Origin: Bacillus_AB infantis_C
GTDB lineage: Bacteria > Bacillota > Bacilli > Bacillales > Cytobacillaceae
Reading direction: 5' to 3'
Assembly: GCF_050107595.1 (NCBI RefSeq)
Contig: NZ_JBNILH010000009.1
Location: forward strand, 62,001 to 126,000
Length of the DNA stretch: 64,000 nt
Position numbers and translations under genes: made by a program. Positions within the stretch are counted from its first letter, which is position 1. Each line of letters starts with the position of its first letter. Below, piece after piece: positions 49,913-58,622 of the stretch. The notes beneath the pieces are model-generated. The model did not search any database. It had not been told where the DNA came from and saw only the letters and a program-made list of their open reading frames with translations.

Positions 49913-51063
49913 TGAAAATGTCACTACCTATGCCTCATGGAGGCAAACTCATAGAAGCATTTAATCCAAATTATCCCGTCCAGAACACGAATAAGGAGAT
50001 AGAAATAGACTCAGTTGCATTAAGCGACCTGGAGCTGATCGCCTGCGGCCTTTTTAGCCCGCTGACAGGTTTTCTGGGGAAAGAAGACTACGAATCTGTT
50101 GTTGGAAGAATGCGCCTTGCAGACGGGACAGTATGGCCGATACCGGTCACACTGCCAGTCACTCCGGATAAAGCAGAAGGGCTTGAAAGAGGCGATATCT
50201 GCAGGCTGAATCATAAAGGAGAAAGCTATGGGATTCTTGAACTTTCAGAGCTTTACCAGCCTGATCTTGAAAAAGAGGCACTATCTGTCTACCGGACAAC
50301 TGACCGGGCGCACCCCGGGGTTAAAAAGCTTTTTGAACGAGGCGGCACCTATGCTGCAGGAAAAATTACATTGATTAAAAATCCTGATAAAGGAGAGTTC
50401 GCAGATGTCTGGCTGACACCAAAAGAAACAAGGTCATTATTTGCCGAGAAAGGCTGGAAAACGGTTGTGGGCTTCCAGACGCGCAACCCGGTGCACCGTG
50501 CCCATGAATATATCCAGAAAGCTGCCCTGGAAACAGTCGACGGCCTTTTCCTCAACCCTCTCGTAGGCGATACGAAGGAGGATGATATACCGGCAGATGT
50601 ACGTCTGAAAAGCTATCGGGTACTGCTGGAGCATTATTATCCTGAATCCCGTGTCCAGCTGGCAGTCTATCCCGCAGCCATGAGGTATGCGGGGCCGAGG
50701 GAAGCTATATTTCACAGCATCGCCAGAAAGAACTTCGGCTGCACCCATTTTATTGTCGGACGCGATCATGCCGGAGTAGGCAATTATTACGGAACCTATG
50801 ATGCTCAGCATATATTCAGCGAATTTACTGAGGAAGAGCTGGGAATCAAGCCGTTATTTTTTGAACATAGCTTCTATTGCAATGTGTGCGAAGGCATGGC
50901 TTCCGACAAGACCTGCCCGCACACAGCTAATGACAGGGTGGTTCTTTCAGGCACAAAGGTCAGGGAAATGCTCCGTGCAGGAGAGATACCGCCTTCCTCT
51001 TTCAGCAGGAAAGAAGTGATAGAGGTACTGATTGAAGGCCTGCGGGAAAAAGAAACGGTTTAA
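49912..51063 (+). CDS. sat: sulfate adenylyltransferase Sat
   Basis: 383 residues. TRNPVHRAHEYIQKAALE, VGRDHAGVGNYYGTYDAQ and FSRKEV are the ATP-sulfurylase motifs, and LSGTKVREMLRAGEIPP is near the C terminus. It makes adenylyl sulfate from sulfate and ATP. The cysC kinase gene follows 14 nt later. AAAGG lies about 6 nt before the ATG. Confidence 0.94.
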   Translation: MKMSLPMPHGGKLIEAFNPNYPVQNTNKEIEIDSVALSDLELIACGLFSPLTGFLGKEDYESVVGRMRLADGTVWPIPVTLPVTPDKAEGLERGDICRLNHKGESYGILELSELYQPDLEKEALSVYRTTDRAHPGVKKLFERGGTYAAGKITLIKNPDKGEFADVWLTPKETRSLFAEKGWKTVVGFQTRNPVHRAHEYIQKAALETVDGLFLNPLVGDTKEDDIPADVRLKSYRVLLEHYYPESRVQLAVYPAAMRYAGPREAIFHSIARKNFGCTHFIVGRDHAGVGNYYGTYDAQHIFSEFTEEELGIKPLFFEHSFYCNVCEGMASDKTCPHTANDRVVLSGTKVREMLRAGEIPPSSFSRKEVIEVLIEGLREKETV

Positions 51064-51077
51064 GGGGGGACGCTAAC

Positions 51078-51680
51078 ATGGCACAATCACTGAATCTGAC
51101 CTGGCATGAAGCTGCAGTCAAAAAGGAAGAACGGAGAGCGCAGAACGGCCATGCCAGCTGTGTGCTCTGGTTTACCGGCCTGTCCGGATCAGGAAAATCA
51201 ACCATCGCTAACATTGTCAGCCACCGGCTTTTCAAGGATGGCATCGCTGAATATGTCCTGGATGGCGATAATATCCGCCATGGACTCAACCGCGACCTCG
51301 GATTCTCAGAGCAAGACAGAAATGAAAATATCCGCCGCATCGGTGAAGTGGCAAAGCTGTTTACAGACAGCGGCCAGATTGTCTGTACAGCATTCATTTC
51401 GCCTTATCGGAAGGACAGGGAGCTGGTGCGGAGCCTTTTTCCTGAAAGAGGGGAATTCATTGAAGTCTTCATTGACTGTCCTTTGGAAGAATGTGAAAAG
51501 CGGGATCCCAAGCAGCTGTATCAAAAAGCACGGCGCGGGGAGATTAAAGGATTCACGGGGATCGATGCTCCTTACGAAGAGCCGGAAGACCCGGAAATCA
51601 TCATTCGGACTGACCAGCTTTCTCCAGAAGAGGCAGCTGAAAAGATATTAATCTACTTAAAAGAGCAGGGAATCATTTAA
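51078..51680 (+). CDS. cysC: adenylyl-sulfate kinase CysC
   Basis: 200 residues. FTGLSGSGKSTIANIV is Walker A, and DGDNIRHGLNRDLGFSEQDR and FISPYRKDR are the APS-kinase signatures. It phosphorylates adenylyl sulfate to PAPS. AAGGGGGGA is placed 8 nt before the ATG. Confidence 0.94.
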   Translation: MAQSLNLTWHEAAVKKEERRAQNGHASCVLWFTGLSGSGKSTIANIVSHRLFKDGIAEYVLDGDNIRHGLNRDLGFSEQDRNENIRRIGEVAKLFTDSGQIVCTAFISPYRKDRELVRSLFPERGEFIEVFIDCPLEECEKRDPKQLYQKARRGEIKGFTGIDAPYEEPEDPEIIIRTDQLSPEEAAEKILIYLKEQGII

Positions 51681-51692
51681 GGAGGGGCAAGA

Positions 51693-53324
51693 ATGGCATA
51701 TGTAAAGCATTGGGCTGATAATGAAAAGCTGAACAAAACGGAGAAAGCAAAGCTGGAAAAAGACGGACTCGAAATTCTTAATGATATTCCCTATTATGCA
51801 GCAAACGGCTTTGAATCCATTCCAAAGGATCAGTGGGACCTGTTTAAATGGGCAGGCTTGTACCTGCAGCGGCCGAAAGAGGACGGCTATTTCATGATGA
51901 GGGTGAACGTCCCCTCCGGCATCCTGACGAAGCCGCAGGTTGATGCTCTGGCCGGAATTGCCCGGGACTACGGGCGCGGCGTCTTTGATATTACAACAAG
52001 GCAGGCGATCCAATTCCATTGGCTTGAAATCGGCCAGATCCCTGCTATTTTCAACAGGCTGGAGGCTGTCGGCCTTTCGAGTGCAGGGGCGTGCGGTGAC
52101 ATCACAAGAACGATTGTCGGCAACCCGATTGCCGGGCTTGATCCGCATGAACTGTTTGATACCACTGAGATTGTTAAAGAAGTATATACCTATTTTCAGA
52201 AAAATGAAGATTTCTCCAATCTGCCGAGAAAATATAAGATGTCAATTTCAGCTAATCTGCATAATGCATCTAATGCGGAAATCAACTGTGTATCCTTCAC
52301 CCCGGCGGTCAAGGTGATTGATGGGGAGGAGAGAAAAGGGTTTCACCTCAAGGTTGGCGGCGGACTTTCTTCACGCCCATATCTGGCAGAAACACTGGAT
52401 GTATTTATCCAGCCTGAGCGCACACTGGAAACAGCGATTGCCGTAACAACGATTTTCAGGGACTACGGCTACCGGGAAAAAAGGCATCTTGCCAGACTAA
52501 AATTCCTTATGGCAGACTGGGGTCCAGAGAAATTCAAGGAAAAGCTGCTGGAGTTCACTGGCCCTCTTCCTGAAAAAGGAACAGAGCCTGCAGCAGGCTG
52601 GAATGCCGGCTATTTTTACGGTGTCCATGACCAGAAACAGCCCGGCCTGAAGTTCCTTGGATTCAATGTGCCGGTGGGGCGCCTGTCGTCTGATGAAGTG
52701 TTCGAGCTTTCACGCATTTCTGCCCAATATGGAAACGGAGAAATTAGGACCTGCAATTCGCAGAATCTGATCATTCCCAATATCCCTGAGGAAAACGTTG
52801 AAGCACTGCTTCAAGAGCCGATCTTCAGCCGCATCACCATCAATCCCAATTCTTTTATCGGCCACGCGGTATCCTGCACCGGAATTGAATATTGCAATCT
52901 GGCACTTGTTGAAACAAAAGAAAGGATGCGCGTGATAGCTGAAGAACTGGATAACCGGATCACCCTCGATGTGCCGGTCAGGATCCATATGGTAGGCTGC
53001 CCGAACTCCTGCGGTCAAAGGCAGATTGCCGACATTGGCCTGCAGGGGATGAAGGTGCGGAATGAGAAAAAAGAAATGGTGGAAGCTTACGAGATTTATG
53101 TAGGAGGAACCCTGAATGCCGGCGGCAAATTCAATGAAAAGCTGAAGGGAAAAGTAGAAGCGGAAAAGCTGGCAGATGTACTCGAGGAATTGCTGCAATT
53201 TTTCCAAAAGGAGAAGGCAGCCGGGGAATCCTTCTTCGATTTCGTCGGCAGGGCCGGCCTGGAGCTTTTCCAGCAGCAGCTTGACATCATTTTGGGAAAA
53301 GAAGCCCATGGCCTATCTTTATAG
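51693..53324 (+). CDS. siroheme-dependent sulfite reductase (ferredoxin/NirA-type)
   Basis: 543 residues. A monomeric nitrite/sulfite reductase with two ferredoxin-like and two siroheme domains. The [4Fe-4S]-siroheme ligands are SCTGIEYCN and GCPNSCGQRQ. It differs from the CysIJ enzyme of B. subtilis because no flavoprotein subunit is nearby, so ferredoxin is the likely donor. Its location between cysC and the siroheme genes points to sulfite rather than nitrite. AAGGAGGGGC precedes the ATG. Confidence 0.9.
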   Translation: MAYVKHWADNEKLNKTEKAKLEKDGLEILNDIPYYAANGFESIPKDQWDLFKWAGLYLQRPKEDGYFMMRVNVPSGILTKPQVDALAGIARDYGRGVFDITTRQAIQFHWLEIGQIPAIFNRLEAVGLSSAGACGDITRTIVGNPIAGLDPHELFDTTEIVKEVYTYFQKNEDFSNLPRKYKMSISANLHNASNAEINCVSFTPAVKVIDGEERKGFHLKVGGGLSSRPYLAETLDVFIQPERTLETAIAVTTIFRDYGYREKRHLARLKFLMADWGPEKFKEKLLEFTGPLPEKGTEPAAGWNAGYFYGVHDQKQPGLKFLGFNVPVGRLSSDEVFELSRISAQYGNGEIRTCNSQNLIIPNIPEENVEALLQEPIFSRITINPNSFIGHAVSCTGIEYCNLALVETKERMRVIAEELDNRITLDVPVRIHMVGCPNSCGQRQIADIGLQGMKVRNEKKEMVEAYEIYVGGTLNAGGKFNEKLKGKVEAEKLADVLEELLQFFQKEKAAGESFFDFVGRAGLELFQQQLDIILGKEAHGLSL

Positions 53325-53526
53325 ATTCAGTGTGCAGCTGGAAGAGAAGGAGATTGCCGCTGTCATCCTCGCTGAAAATGACGAGGCGGCTTTCCGTCAA
53401 TTGGATATTGAGCTTGAGAAATTTTATCTGAAAGAACCCGGTGTCCTGGAAGTGGCCTTAAGAGAGAAGAAACGCGCTGCAAAAACAGCAGGATATATAT
53501 TTGATGAAGATGAGAAAGGGTGGTAG
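53308..53526 (+). CDS. DUF3906-like small protein in the sulfate operon
   Basis: 72 residues. VQLEEKEIAAVILAENDEAAFRQLDIELEKF shows the beta-alpha pattern of DUF3906 (V-x-A-x-N-D-E-A-A-F). It overlaps the end of the sulfite reductase gene by 17 nt. AAAAGAAG lies just upstream, a modest ribosome site, as expected for a translationally coupled gene. Possibly an accessory or electron-transfer partner to sulfite reductase, but no function is known. Confidence 0.75.
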   Translation: MAYLYRFSVQLEEKEIAAVILAENDEAAFRQLDIELEKFYLKEPGVLEVALREKKRAAKTAGYIFDEDEKGW

Positions 53527-53528
53527 TG

Positions 53529-54308
53529 ATGCCAGGAAAAGTATATTTGGTCGGGGCAGGTCCGGGGGATGCCGAGCTGATTACAGTGAAGGGTCTTCGC
53601 TGCATCCAGGGAGCGGATGTCATCCTTTATGACCGGCTGGTGAATTCGGAGCTGCTTGAGCACGCGAAAGAAGGCGCCCAGCTGATTTACTGCGGCAAGC
53701 TCCCCCATTATCATACAATGAAACAGGAAACAATCAGCCGATTCCTTGTGAAATTTGCCAAAAAGGGACTGAATGTTGTCAGATTGAAAGGCGGAGATCC
53801 CTTCGTGTTCGGGCGTGGAGGGGAAGAGGCGGAGGAATGCGCCAATAATGACATCCGTTTTGAAATAGTTCCCGGGATAACGGCTGGCATCGGGGCCGCC
53901 GCCTACGCAGGAATCCCTGTTACGCACCGCACCCTCAGCAAAAGCTTCGCCTTTGTGACCGGCCATCAGGCTGGGGACATGGAGGCAGAGCACCAATGGG
54001 TCCATCTTGCCAGGGGGGTTGACACAATCTGTGTGTACATGGGAGTATCACATCTATCAAATATCGTTGCCAAGCTCCTCGAAAACGGCAAGGAAAAGGA
54101 TACACCGATTGCACTTGTTCACTGGGGCACACTATCTGACCAGCAGACTGTAGCTGGGACGCTTGAGACGATTGTGCCGCTCGTTGAACGGTCCGGCATC
54201 AGCAATCCAAGCATGATTGTTATCGGGGAAGTCGTCAAGCTCCACAAAAAGCTTCATTGGTTTGAAGAAGAAATTGCACCCCAGCTCCCGGTCATTCAGG
54301 GAATATAA
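53529..54308 (+). CDS. sumT: uroporphyrinogen-III C-methyltransferase SumT
   Basis: 259 residues. VYLVGAGPGDAELITVKG, DRLV, GGDPFVFGRGGEEAEE and GITAGIGAAAYAGIPVTHR are the SAM-binding motifs of the family. It dimethylates uroporphyrinogen III to precorrin-2 for siroheme. The ATG at 53529 follows AAAGGGTGG. It supplies the cofactor for the sulfite reductase upstream. Confidence 0.94.
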   Translation: MPGKVYLVGAGPGDAELITVKGLRCIQGADVILYDRLVNSELLEHAKEGAQLIYCGKLPHYHTMKQETISRFLVKFAKKGLNVVRLKGGDPFVFGRGGEEAEECANNDIRFEIVPGITAGIGAAAYAGIPVTHRTLSKSFAFVTGHQAGDMEAEHQWVHLARGVDTICVYMGVSHLSNIVAKLLENGKEKDTPIALVHWGTLSDQQTVAGTLETIVPLVERSGISNPSMIVIGEVVKLHKKLHWFEEEIAPQLPVIQGI

Positions 54309-54320
54309 AGGAGGAGGAAC

Positions 54321-55070
54321 ATGGAAGCAATCCTTTATATAGGGCATGGCACGCGCTCGAAAAAAGGGGCACAGGAGGCAAGGGACTTCTTGAATAGGAT
54401 TATCAGCAAATCATCTTCACCAATCCAGGAAATCAGCTTTTTGGAGCTTGCAGAACCATCGATTAGAGAAGCTTACGAAAAATGTATTCGCCGGGGGGCC
54501 GCATCCATAAGGGTGGTTCCGATCTTTCTTTTATCAGCGGGGCATATAAAAGAAGATATCCCGGATATTCTGGAAGAGTTAAAAAATAAATTTCCTGACA
54601 TACCAGTCGAAGTGGCCGATCCCTTTGGTGTCCAGCAGACGATTATTGATGCAGTATGTGATTTGATATTTCAGAAAGCAATGGTGCTTTCCAAAGAGGA
54701 TTCTGTTTTGCTTGTTGGGAGGGGGAGCAGTGATCCTTCTATCATTGAAGCGTTTGAAGAGATTAGAAGTGGCATCGCTGATAATACGGGTGCCATGGTG
54801 AAGGTTTGCTTTCTGGCTGCGGCTTCTCCAACTTTCGATGAAGGGCTTGAGGGGGCATGTGCTGATAGCCGTGGAAGGGTCATAGTCGTGCCATATCTAT
54901 TGTTCGGCGGGCTCCTTCTTAGTGAAATTGAGAATGCGGTGAGGAAAAAGAAAAAGCAGGGTATGCAGATCGTACAAACCGGCGCATTGAGCAGGCATTC
55001 TGCAATAGAGGAAATTGTCATTGCCCGTGCAGCAGGAAAGGAGGAGAAGGATGCAGCCCCTGTTCATTGA
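54321..55070 (+). CDS. sirB: sirohydrochlorin ferrochelatase SirB
   Basis: 249 residues. YIGHGTRSKKG and LLSAGHIKEDIP carry His residues that bind the metal in CbiX/SirB. Inserts ferrous iron into sirohydrochlorin. AAAGGAGGAGG lies 4 nt before the ATG and the gene overlaps the next by 20 nt. Confidence 0.92.
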   Translation: MEAILYIGHGTRSKKGAQEARDFLNRIISKSSSPIQEISFLELAEPSIREAYEKCIRRGAASIRVVPIFLLSAGHIKEDIPDILEELKNKFPDIPVEVADPFGVQQTIIDAVCDLIFQKAMVLSKEDSVLLVGRGSSDPSIIEAFEEIRSGIADNTGAMVKVCFLAAASPTFDEGLEGACADSRGRVIVVPYLLFGGLLLSEIENAVRKKKKQGMQIVQTGALSRHSAIEEIVIARAAGKEEKDAAPVH

Positions 55071-55692
55071 TCTAAGAGGGAAAAAAGTCGTCATTGCCGG
55101 AGGCGGCAGGATTGCGGCCAGGAAGGCGCGCGTGCTGGAAGAGGAGGGGGCTGACATCACTTTCATTGCCCCCTCATTTTCGGAGGAAGCTATATTGATG
55201 GCTGATAGGAAAGGGTATACTCTTATTGAACGTAAGGCGGAGGCTGCAGATTTCGCAGATGCCTTCCTTGCAATACTGGCCACAAATGTCCGGAGTGCCA
55301 ATGATGAGCTGCAGAAGGGTCTCCCCGTCAATCAGCTCGTCTGTGTAGTTGACGAATTCGAAACCGGCAATGTCACTTTCCCTGCAAGAGTCCGGAGGGG
55401 CGGTCTTCAGATCGCTGTGACTTCAGGCGGCACCAGCCCCAAGCTGACACGGAAGCTAAAAAAAGAATTAGAGGTCCTCTTTGACGAGACATGGTCGGTG
55501 TATACAGAATTCCTTGGGAAATGCCGGTTGGCAATAAAGAGTCTGGATCTTCCCGCCGAAGAAAAAGACCGGATGCTTTGGAGCCTGCTGGAGGATGAAT
55601 ACAGATCGAGCGAGAGCAAGCAGGAGGAAAAGGCGGCGGAAATAAGGGGGATGGCGGAAAGTGTGAGGGAAGATAGTGAAGTGGTATGGTGA
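55051..55692 (+). CDS. sirC: precorrin-2 dehydrogenase SirC
   Basis: 213 residues. GGGRIAARKARVLEEEGADITFIAP is the NAD-binding fold; VTFPARVRRGGLQIAVTSGGTSP is the family centre. It oxidises precorrin-2 to sirohydrochlorin. The ATG at 55051 has AAAGGAGGAG 4-9 nt upstream; an earlier start at 55015 lies inside sirB. Last gene of the operon. Confidence 0.92.
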   Translation: MQPLFIDLRGKKVVIAGGGRIAARKARVLEEEGADITFIAPSFSEEAILMADRKGYTLIERKAEAADFADAFLAILATNVRSANDELQKGLPVNQLVCVVDEFETGNVTFPARVRRGGLQIAVTSGGTSPKLTRKLKKELEVLFDETWSVYTEFLGKCRLAIKSLDLPAEEKDRMLWSLLEDEYRSSESKQEEKAAEIRGMAESVREDSEVVW

Positions 55693-56083
55693 TGCTGTAC
55701 TAAGGTCGGCGAGAACGTTTGAGGCATCAGGGTTTGTTCAAGGTATTTATCGGAACCGCCGTATGAGCCCTGTTTTTGTTGAAATGGTAGAATAATTGGC
55801 AGTTTGATTAAATTATCGGGCGAATTGATTAGAATAATTCCGCAAATGATTGAAATTACCAGCAATTTGATAAAAAAACAGAAATAGGCCGCTGCTCCTA
55901 AGGGCCAGCCATGCCAGGCAGCCAGCATTCCCGGCTGAAAACTCAATAAAATTCCTACATTGCTTTAACTGCCGACAATAACGGCCTTAATTCACCTGAA
56001 AATCACCAAAACAGCTGCACATTTTTATTTTCAACCCTGATCATCCAAGCCCCGCCACTATATCTGCTCTCAAACCGCACAAA
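55693..56083. other. gap after the sulfate operon: no gene; no clear sirC terminator
   Basis: About 390 bp without a coding region. It contains the 20-bp repeats listed next and a T-rich stretch near 55770, but I see no strong hairpin with a U-run just after sirC. Confidence 0.4.
55781..55880. repeat. degenerate 20-bp tandem repeats (5 copies)
   Basis: Five successive 20-bp blocks starting 55781, 55801, 55821, 55841 and 55861 share the pattern GCAAWTTGATTRAAATTAYC loosely. The period is exact although bases differ. Spacing matches the array at 24564, in the opposite orientation when GCTAAT/ATTAGC words are compared. Confidence 0.55.
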
Positions 56084-56123
56084 AAAGAAGCTGACGAGCC
56101 CATTAAGGGACGCCAGCTTCTTT
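56084..56123 (-). terminator. intrinsic terminator of hmp
   Basis: AAAGAAGCTG (56084-56093) pairs with CAGCTTCTTT (56114-56123). The reverse strand ends in a six-T tract. It lies just past the hmp stop codon. Confidence 0.85.
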
Positions 56124-56137
56124 CTTTTCATATATTC

Positions 56138-57352
56138 CTAATCTTCCAGATTCAATGACGGACCAAAGAATTCAAAGTGAATCTTGGATTCTTCGACATG
56201 CAGCTCTTTTAATCCTTGGACAATGGCACGAAGGAACGGAACCGGCCCGCATACATAATAGTGTGCACCATCAATCAGGATTTCGCGGAGGAAGTCCGCC
56301 TCTATATAGCCTTCTTTAGCAAAGCGGGCATCCAGGCGGTCAGTGTCCTGCGCTTTTTCGTATACATACAAAATCGTGCTGTTTTCAAGTTTAGCTTCAA
56401 GTGAGGACAGTTCCTCTTTAAACGGCTGGTGGCTGCTGCTTCTGGAGGCATGGATAAACTCTGCCTTGCGTCGCGGGTTTTGCTCAGCAATAGAATTGAT
56501 CATGCTCATGAAAGGAGTGATTCCGACACCGCCGCTAAGGAACACAACCGGTTCATCAGCAGCTGCTGAAAGTACAAAGTGACCGGCTGGGGCAGTCACT
56601 TCTATAATGCTGCCTGTTTCAACAGCATCATGAAGATAATTGGAGACCTTGCCTTCAGGTGTATTTTCTTCTGCTTCCCGTTTGACAGAAATCCGGAAAT
56701 AGTCTTTGCCAGGTGCTGCTGAAAGACTGTACTGCCTGTTCATCAGATATTCTTCACCAGGAATGCCAATGCGCACTGTAATATACTGCCCAGGCAAGAA
56801 GGCCGGTACAGTTGAACCGTCTGACGGCTTTAAGTAGAAGCTGGTAATAACATCGCTTTCTTTCACTTTATCTGTGACTGTAAACTCCTTGAAATCATTC
56901 CACCCTGCAGGCTGGCTGGCTGCTTCTTCATACATTTCCTTCTCAATTCCGATAAAGGCATCGGCAATGACGCCATAGGCATCTGACCATGCTCCGATGA
57001 TCTCATCAGTTGCCGCATCGCCCAGCACTTCTTTGATTGCTCCCAGAAGATGTTCTCCTACAATAGGATAATGTTCAGGCTTGACCCCAAGGCTTCTGTG
57101 CTTATGGGCTATTTGCTTCACTGCAGGGATAATGACTTCAAGCTTATCGATATTAACTGCGGCTGCCAGAATGGTATTGGCAAGTGCAGTCTGCTGTCTG
57201 CCCCTTTGCTGATTGGCATGATTAAAGATATTCAATAATTCCGGATGACTTGAGAATAAGTTTCGGTAGAAGACGGTTGTTATTTCCGTTCCTTTTACTT
57301 CTAATACAGGAACGGTTGATACGATTGTGTCAATAGTCTTTTGAGATAGCAT
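56138..57352 (-). CDS. hmp: flavohemoprotein Hmp (nitric oxide dioxygenase)
   Basis: 404 residues. The globin domain (residues 1-135) has proximal His85 in AHKHRSLGV. The reductase domain contains NRQYSLSAAP (FAD), KVSNYLHD, GGVGITPFMSM (NAD(P)H) and YVCGPVPFL. It converts NO and O2 to nitrate. Divergent from nsrR, with two candidate NsrR sites between them. The ATG at 57352 has AAGGG about 9 nt upstream. Confidence 0.94.
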   Translation of the reverse strand: MLSQKTIDTIVSTVPVLEVKGTEITTVFYRNLFSSHPELLNIFNHANQQRGRQQTALANTILAAAVNIDKLEVIIPAVKQIAHKHRSLGVKPEHYPIVGEHLLGAIKEVLGDAATDEIIGAWSDAYGVIADAFIGIEKEMYEEAASQPAGWNDFKEFTVTDKVKESDVITSFYLKPSDGSTVPAFLPGQYITVRIGIPGEEYLMNRQYSLSAAPGKDYFRISVKREAEENTPEGKVSNYLHDAVETGSIIEVTAPAGHFVLSAAADEPVVFLSGGVGITPFMSMINSIAEQNPRRKAEFIHASRSSSHQPFKEELSSLEAKLENSTILYVYEKAQDTDRLDARFAKEGYIEADFLREILIDGAHYYVCGPVPFLRAIVQGLKELHVEESKIHFEFFGPSLNLED

Positions 57353-57378
57353 TGCTGAATCCCTTCTTTGCTTAAGTA

Positions 57379-57397
57379 GTATTTTGAATACATCTTT
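57379..57397. promoter_or_regulatory. candidate NsrR operator (hmp proximal)
   Basis: GTATTTTGAATACATCTTT matches the Bacillus NsrR box ATTTTAAATRCATCT with one substitution. It lies 27 bp upstream of hmp and probably over its promoter. Confidence 0.65.
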
Positions 57398-57424
57398 ATT
57401 TTAGAAGCCATATAACTAAAAAGC

Positions 57425-57445
57425 AATATTTTAAATACATCTTTT
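57425..57445. promoter_or_regulatory. candidate NsrR operator (second)
   Basis: ATATTTTAAATACATCTTTT is a closer match to the NsrR box, in the same orientation, 46 bp from the first. Confidence 0.68.
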
Positions 57446-57523
57446 AAAGGGCAGAACAGCAAAGTTTAAGATTTGTTCACAATTGTGATAAGATGGGGAA
57501 AGTACAGAATGTGAGGGAAAATC

Positions 57524-58000
57524 ATGAGGCTGACAACCTATTCGGATTATTCAATAAGAGTATTAATATATCTCGCTTCACATCAAAATGACAAGCTCGT
57601 CAACATAAAGGAAATCGCTGAAGCTTACGATATTTCAAAAAACCATTTAATGAAAATCATTTATAATCTTGGGAAAATGGGCTATATTCAGACGGTACGC
57701 GGCCGCAATGGTGGGTTCAAGCTCGCTAAAGTCCCGGCCGATATTAATATCGGGGAAATAGTCCGGAAGACTGAGGAAGATTTTTATCTTGTTGAATGCT
57801 TTGACCATAACAATAAATGTGTGATCACACCTGTCTGTTCCTTGAAGCATATCTTAAATCACGCCCTTGAAAGTTTTTTAAAGGTGCTGGATCAGTATAC
57901 ACTTGAAGATATTGTTGAAAACAAAGCTATGCTGAAAGAATATTTTGCCCGCAAAGCTGAAGAAGGACAAGATGAAGTCCATGATCAAAGGCTGCCTTAA
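57524..58000 (+). CDS. nsrR: Rrf2-family NO-sensing repressor NsrR
   Basis: 158 residues. MRLTTYSDYSIRVLIYLASH with a winged HTH (IKEIAEAYDISKNHLMKIIYNLGKMGYIQTVRGRNGG). The Cys92, Cys99 and Cys105 cluster binds [4Fe-4S], as in NsrR, and loss of the cluster by NO releases DNA. It is divergent to hmp. The start is the ATG at 57524, with GTGAGGGAAAATC upstream. The C-terminal tail is charged. Confidence 0.9.
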   Translation: MRLTTYSDYSIRVLIYLASHQNDKLVNIKEIAEAYDISKNHLMKIIYNLGKMGYIQTVRGRNGGFKLAKVPADINIGEIVRKTEEDFYLVECFDHNNKCVITPVCSLKHILNHALESFLKVLDQYTLEDIVENKAMLKEYFARKAEEGQDEVHDQRLP

Positions 58001-58014
58001 ACGGCAGCCTTTTT
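57986..58014. terminator. bidirectional terminator after nsrR
   Basis: AAAGGCTGCC pairs with GGCAGCCTTT across TTAAAC. T-rich on both sides. It lies in the coding end of nsrR and at the stop of the next reverse gene. Confidence 0.82.
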
Positions 58015-58583
58015 CATGTCATCTCCGGTGATTTCTTCCGTACTGTCCGGTTGAGCGCCTTCATTGTGACGAGGGATAGCCATAGCCATATGCTGCTGTA
58101 GGCAAGGCCAAACAGGAATATGGGTCCGCCGGTCAGCAATGCGGAGTATCCTGAAAGGGAAGGGCCGAGTATCGGAAAACCAATCACATACAAAAGGAAT
58201 AAGATGCCGGCAGTCAGGGATGCACCCCCAAATAAGATGGCAGCCAGAGGCCGTTTCAGCTTATTTAGCGCAATGCCCATGCTGATGCCAAGCAACCCGG
58301 TAGTAAATGGGAATACGAAAAGCTCAGAAGGCTGGAGGACGGCTAGCATCATAATTGTGAGCAAATATGTAAGCAGGCCGATCCGCACCGACAGAAAGCA
58401 GGCTATAATGATGGGCCATGTGGTCAGGATGCTGAGCGCATAGCCTGCACCGCCGAAAAGCCCGGCTGATTGGAATATTGCCGCCAAGCCTCCAAGGATC
58501 GCACCCATCACCATTTTGACCGTATTAGAATGACTGGACATTTCCTTTGCCGCTGATAATCCTGGAAACCATTTTCTGATCAT
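58014..58583 (-). CDS. multi-pass membrane protein, unknown
   Basis: 189 residues with about six hydrophobic segments. LGGLAAIFQSAGLFGGAGYALSILTTWP and FLSVRIGLLTYLLTIMMLAVLQPSELFVFPFTTGLLG are reminiscent of substrate-binding components of energy-coupling-factor transporters, but no family motif is certain. AGGTGGGGGTGG lies just before the ATG. No clear operon with the neighbour. Confidence 0.6.
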   Translation of the reverse strand: MIRKWFPGLSAAKEMSSHSNTVKMVMGAILGGLAAIFQSAGLFGGAGYALSILTTWPIIIACFLSVRIGLLTYLLTIMMLAVLQPSELFVFPFTTGLLGISMGIALNKLKRPLAAILFGGASLTAGILFLLYVIGFPILGPSLSGYSALLTGGPIFLFGLAYSSIWLWLSLVTMKALNRTVRKKSPEMT

Positions 58584-58622
58584 TTTTCCACCCCCTTATA
58601 GGCAATGCGCTTATATGAGGGT

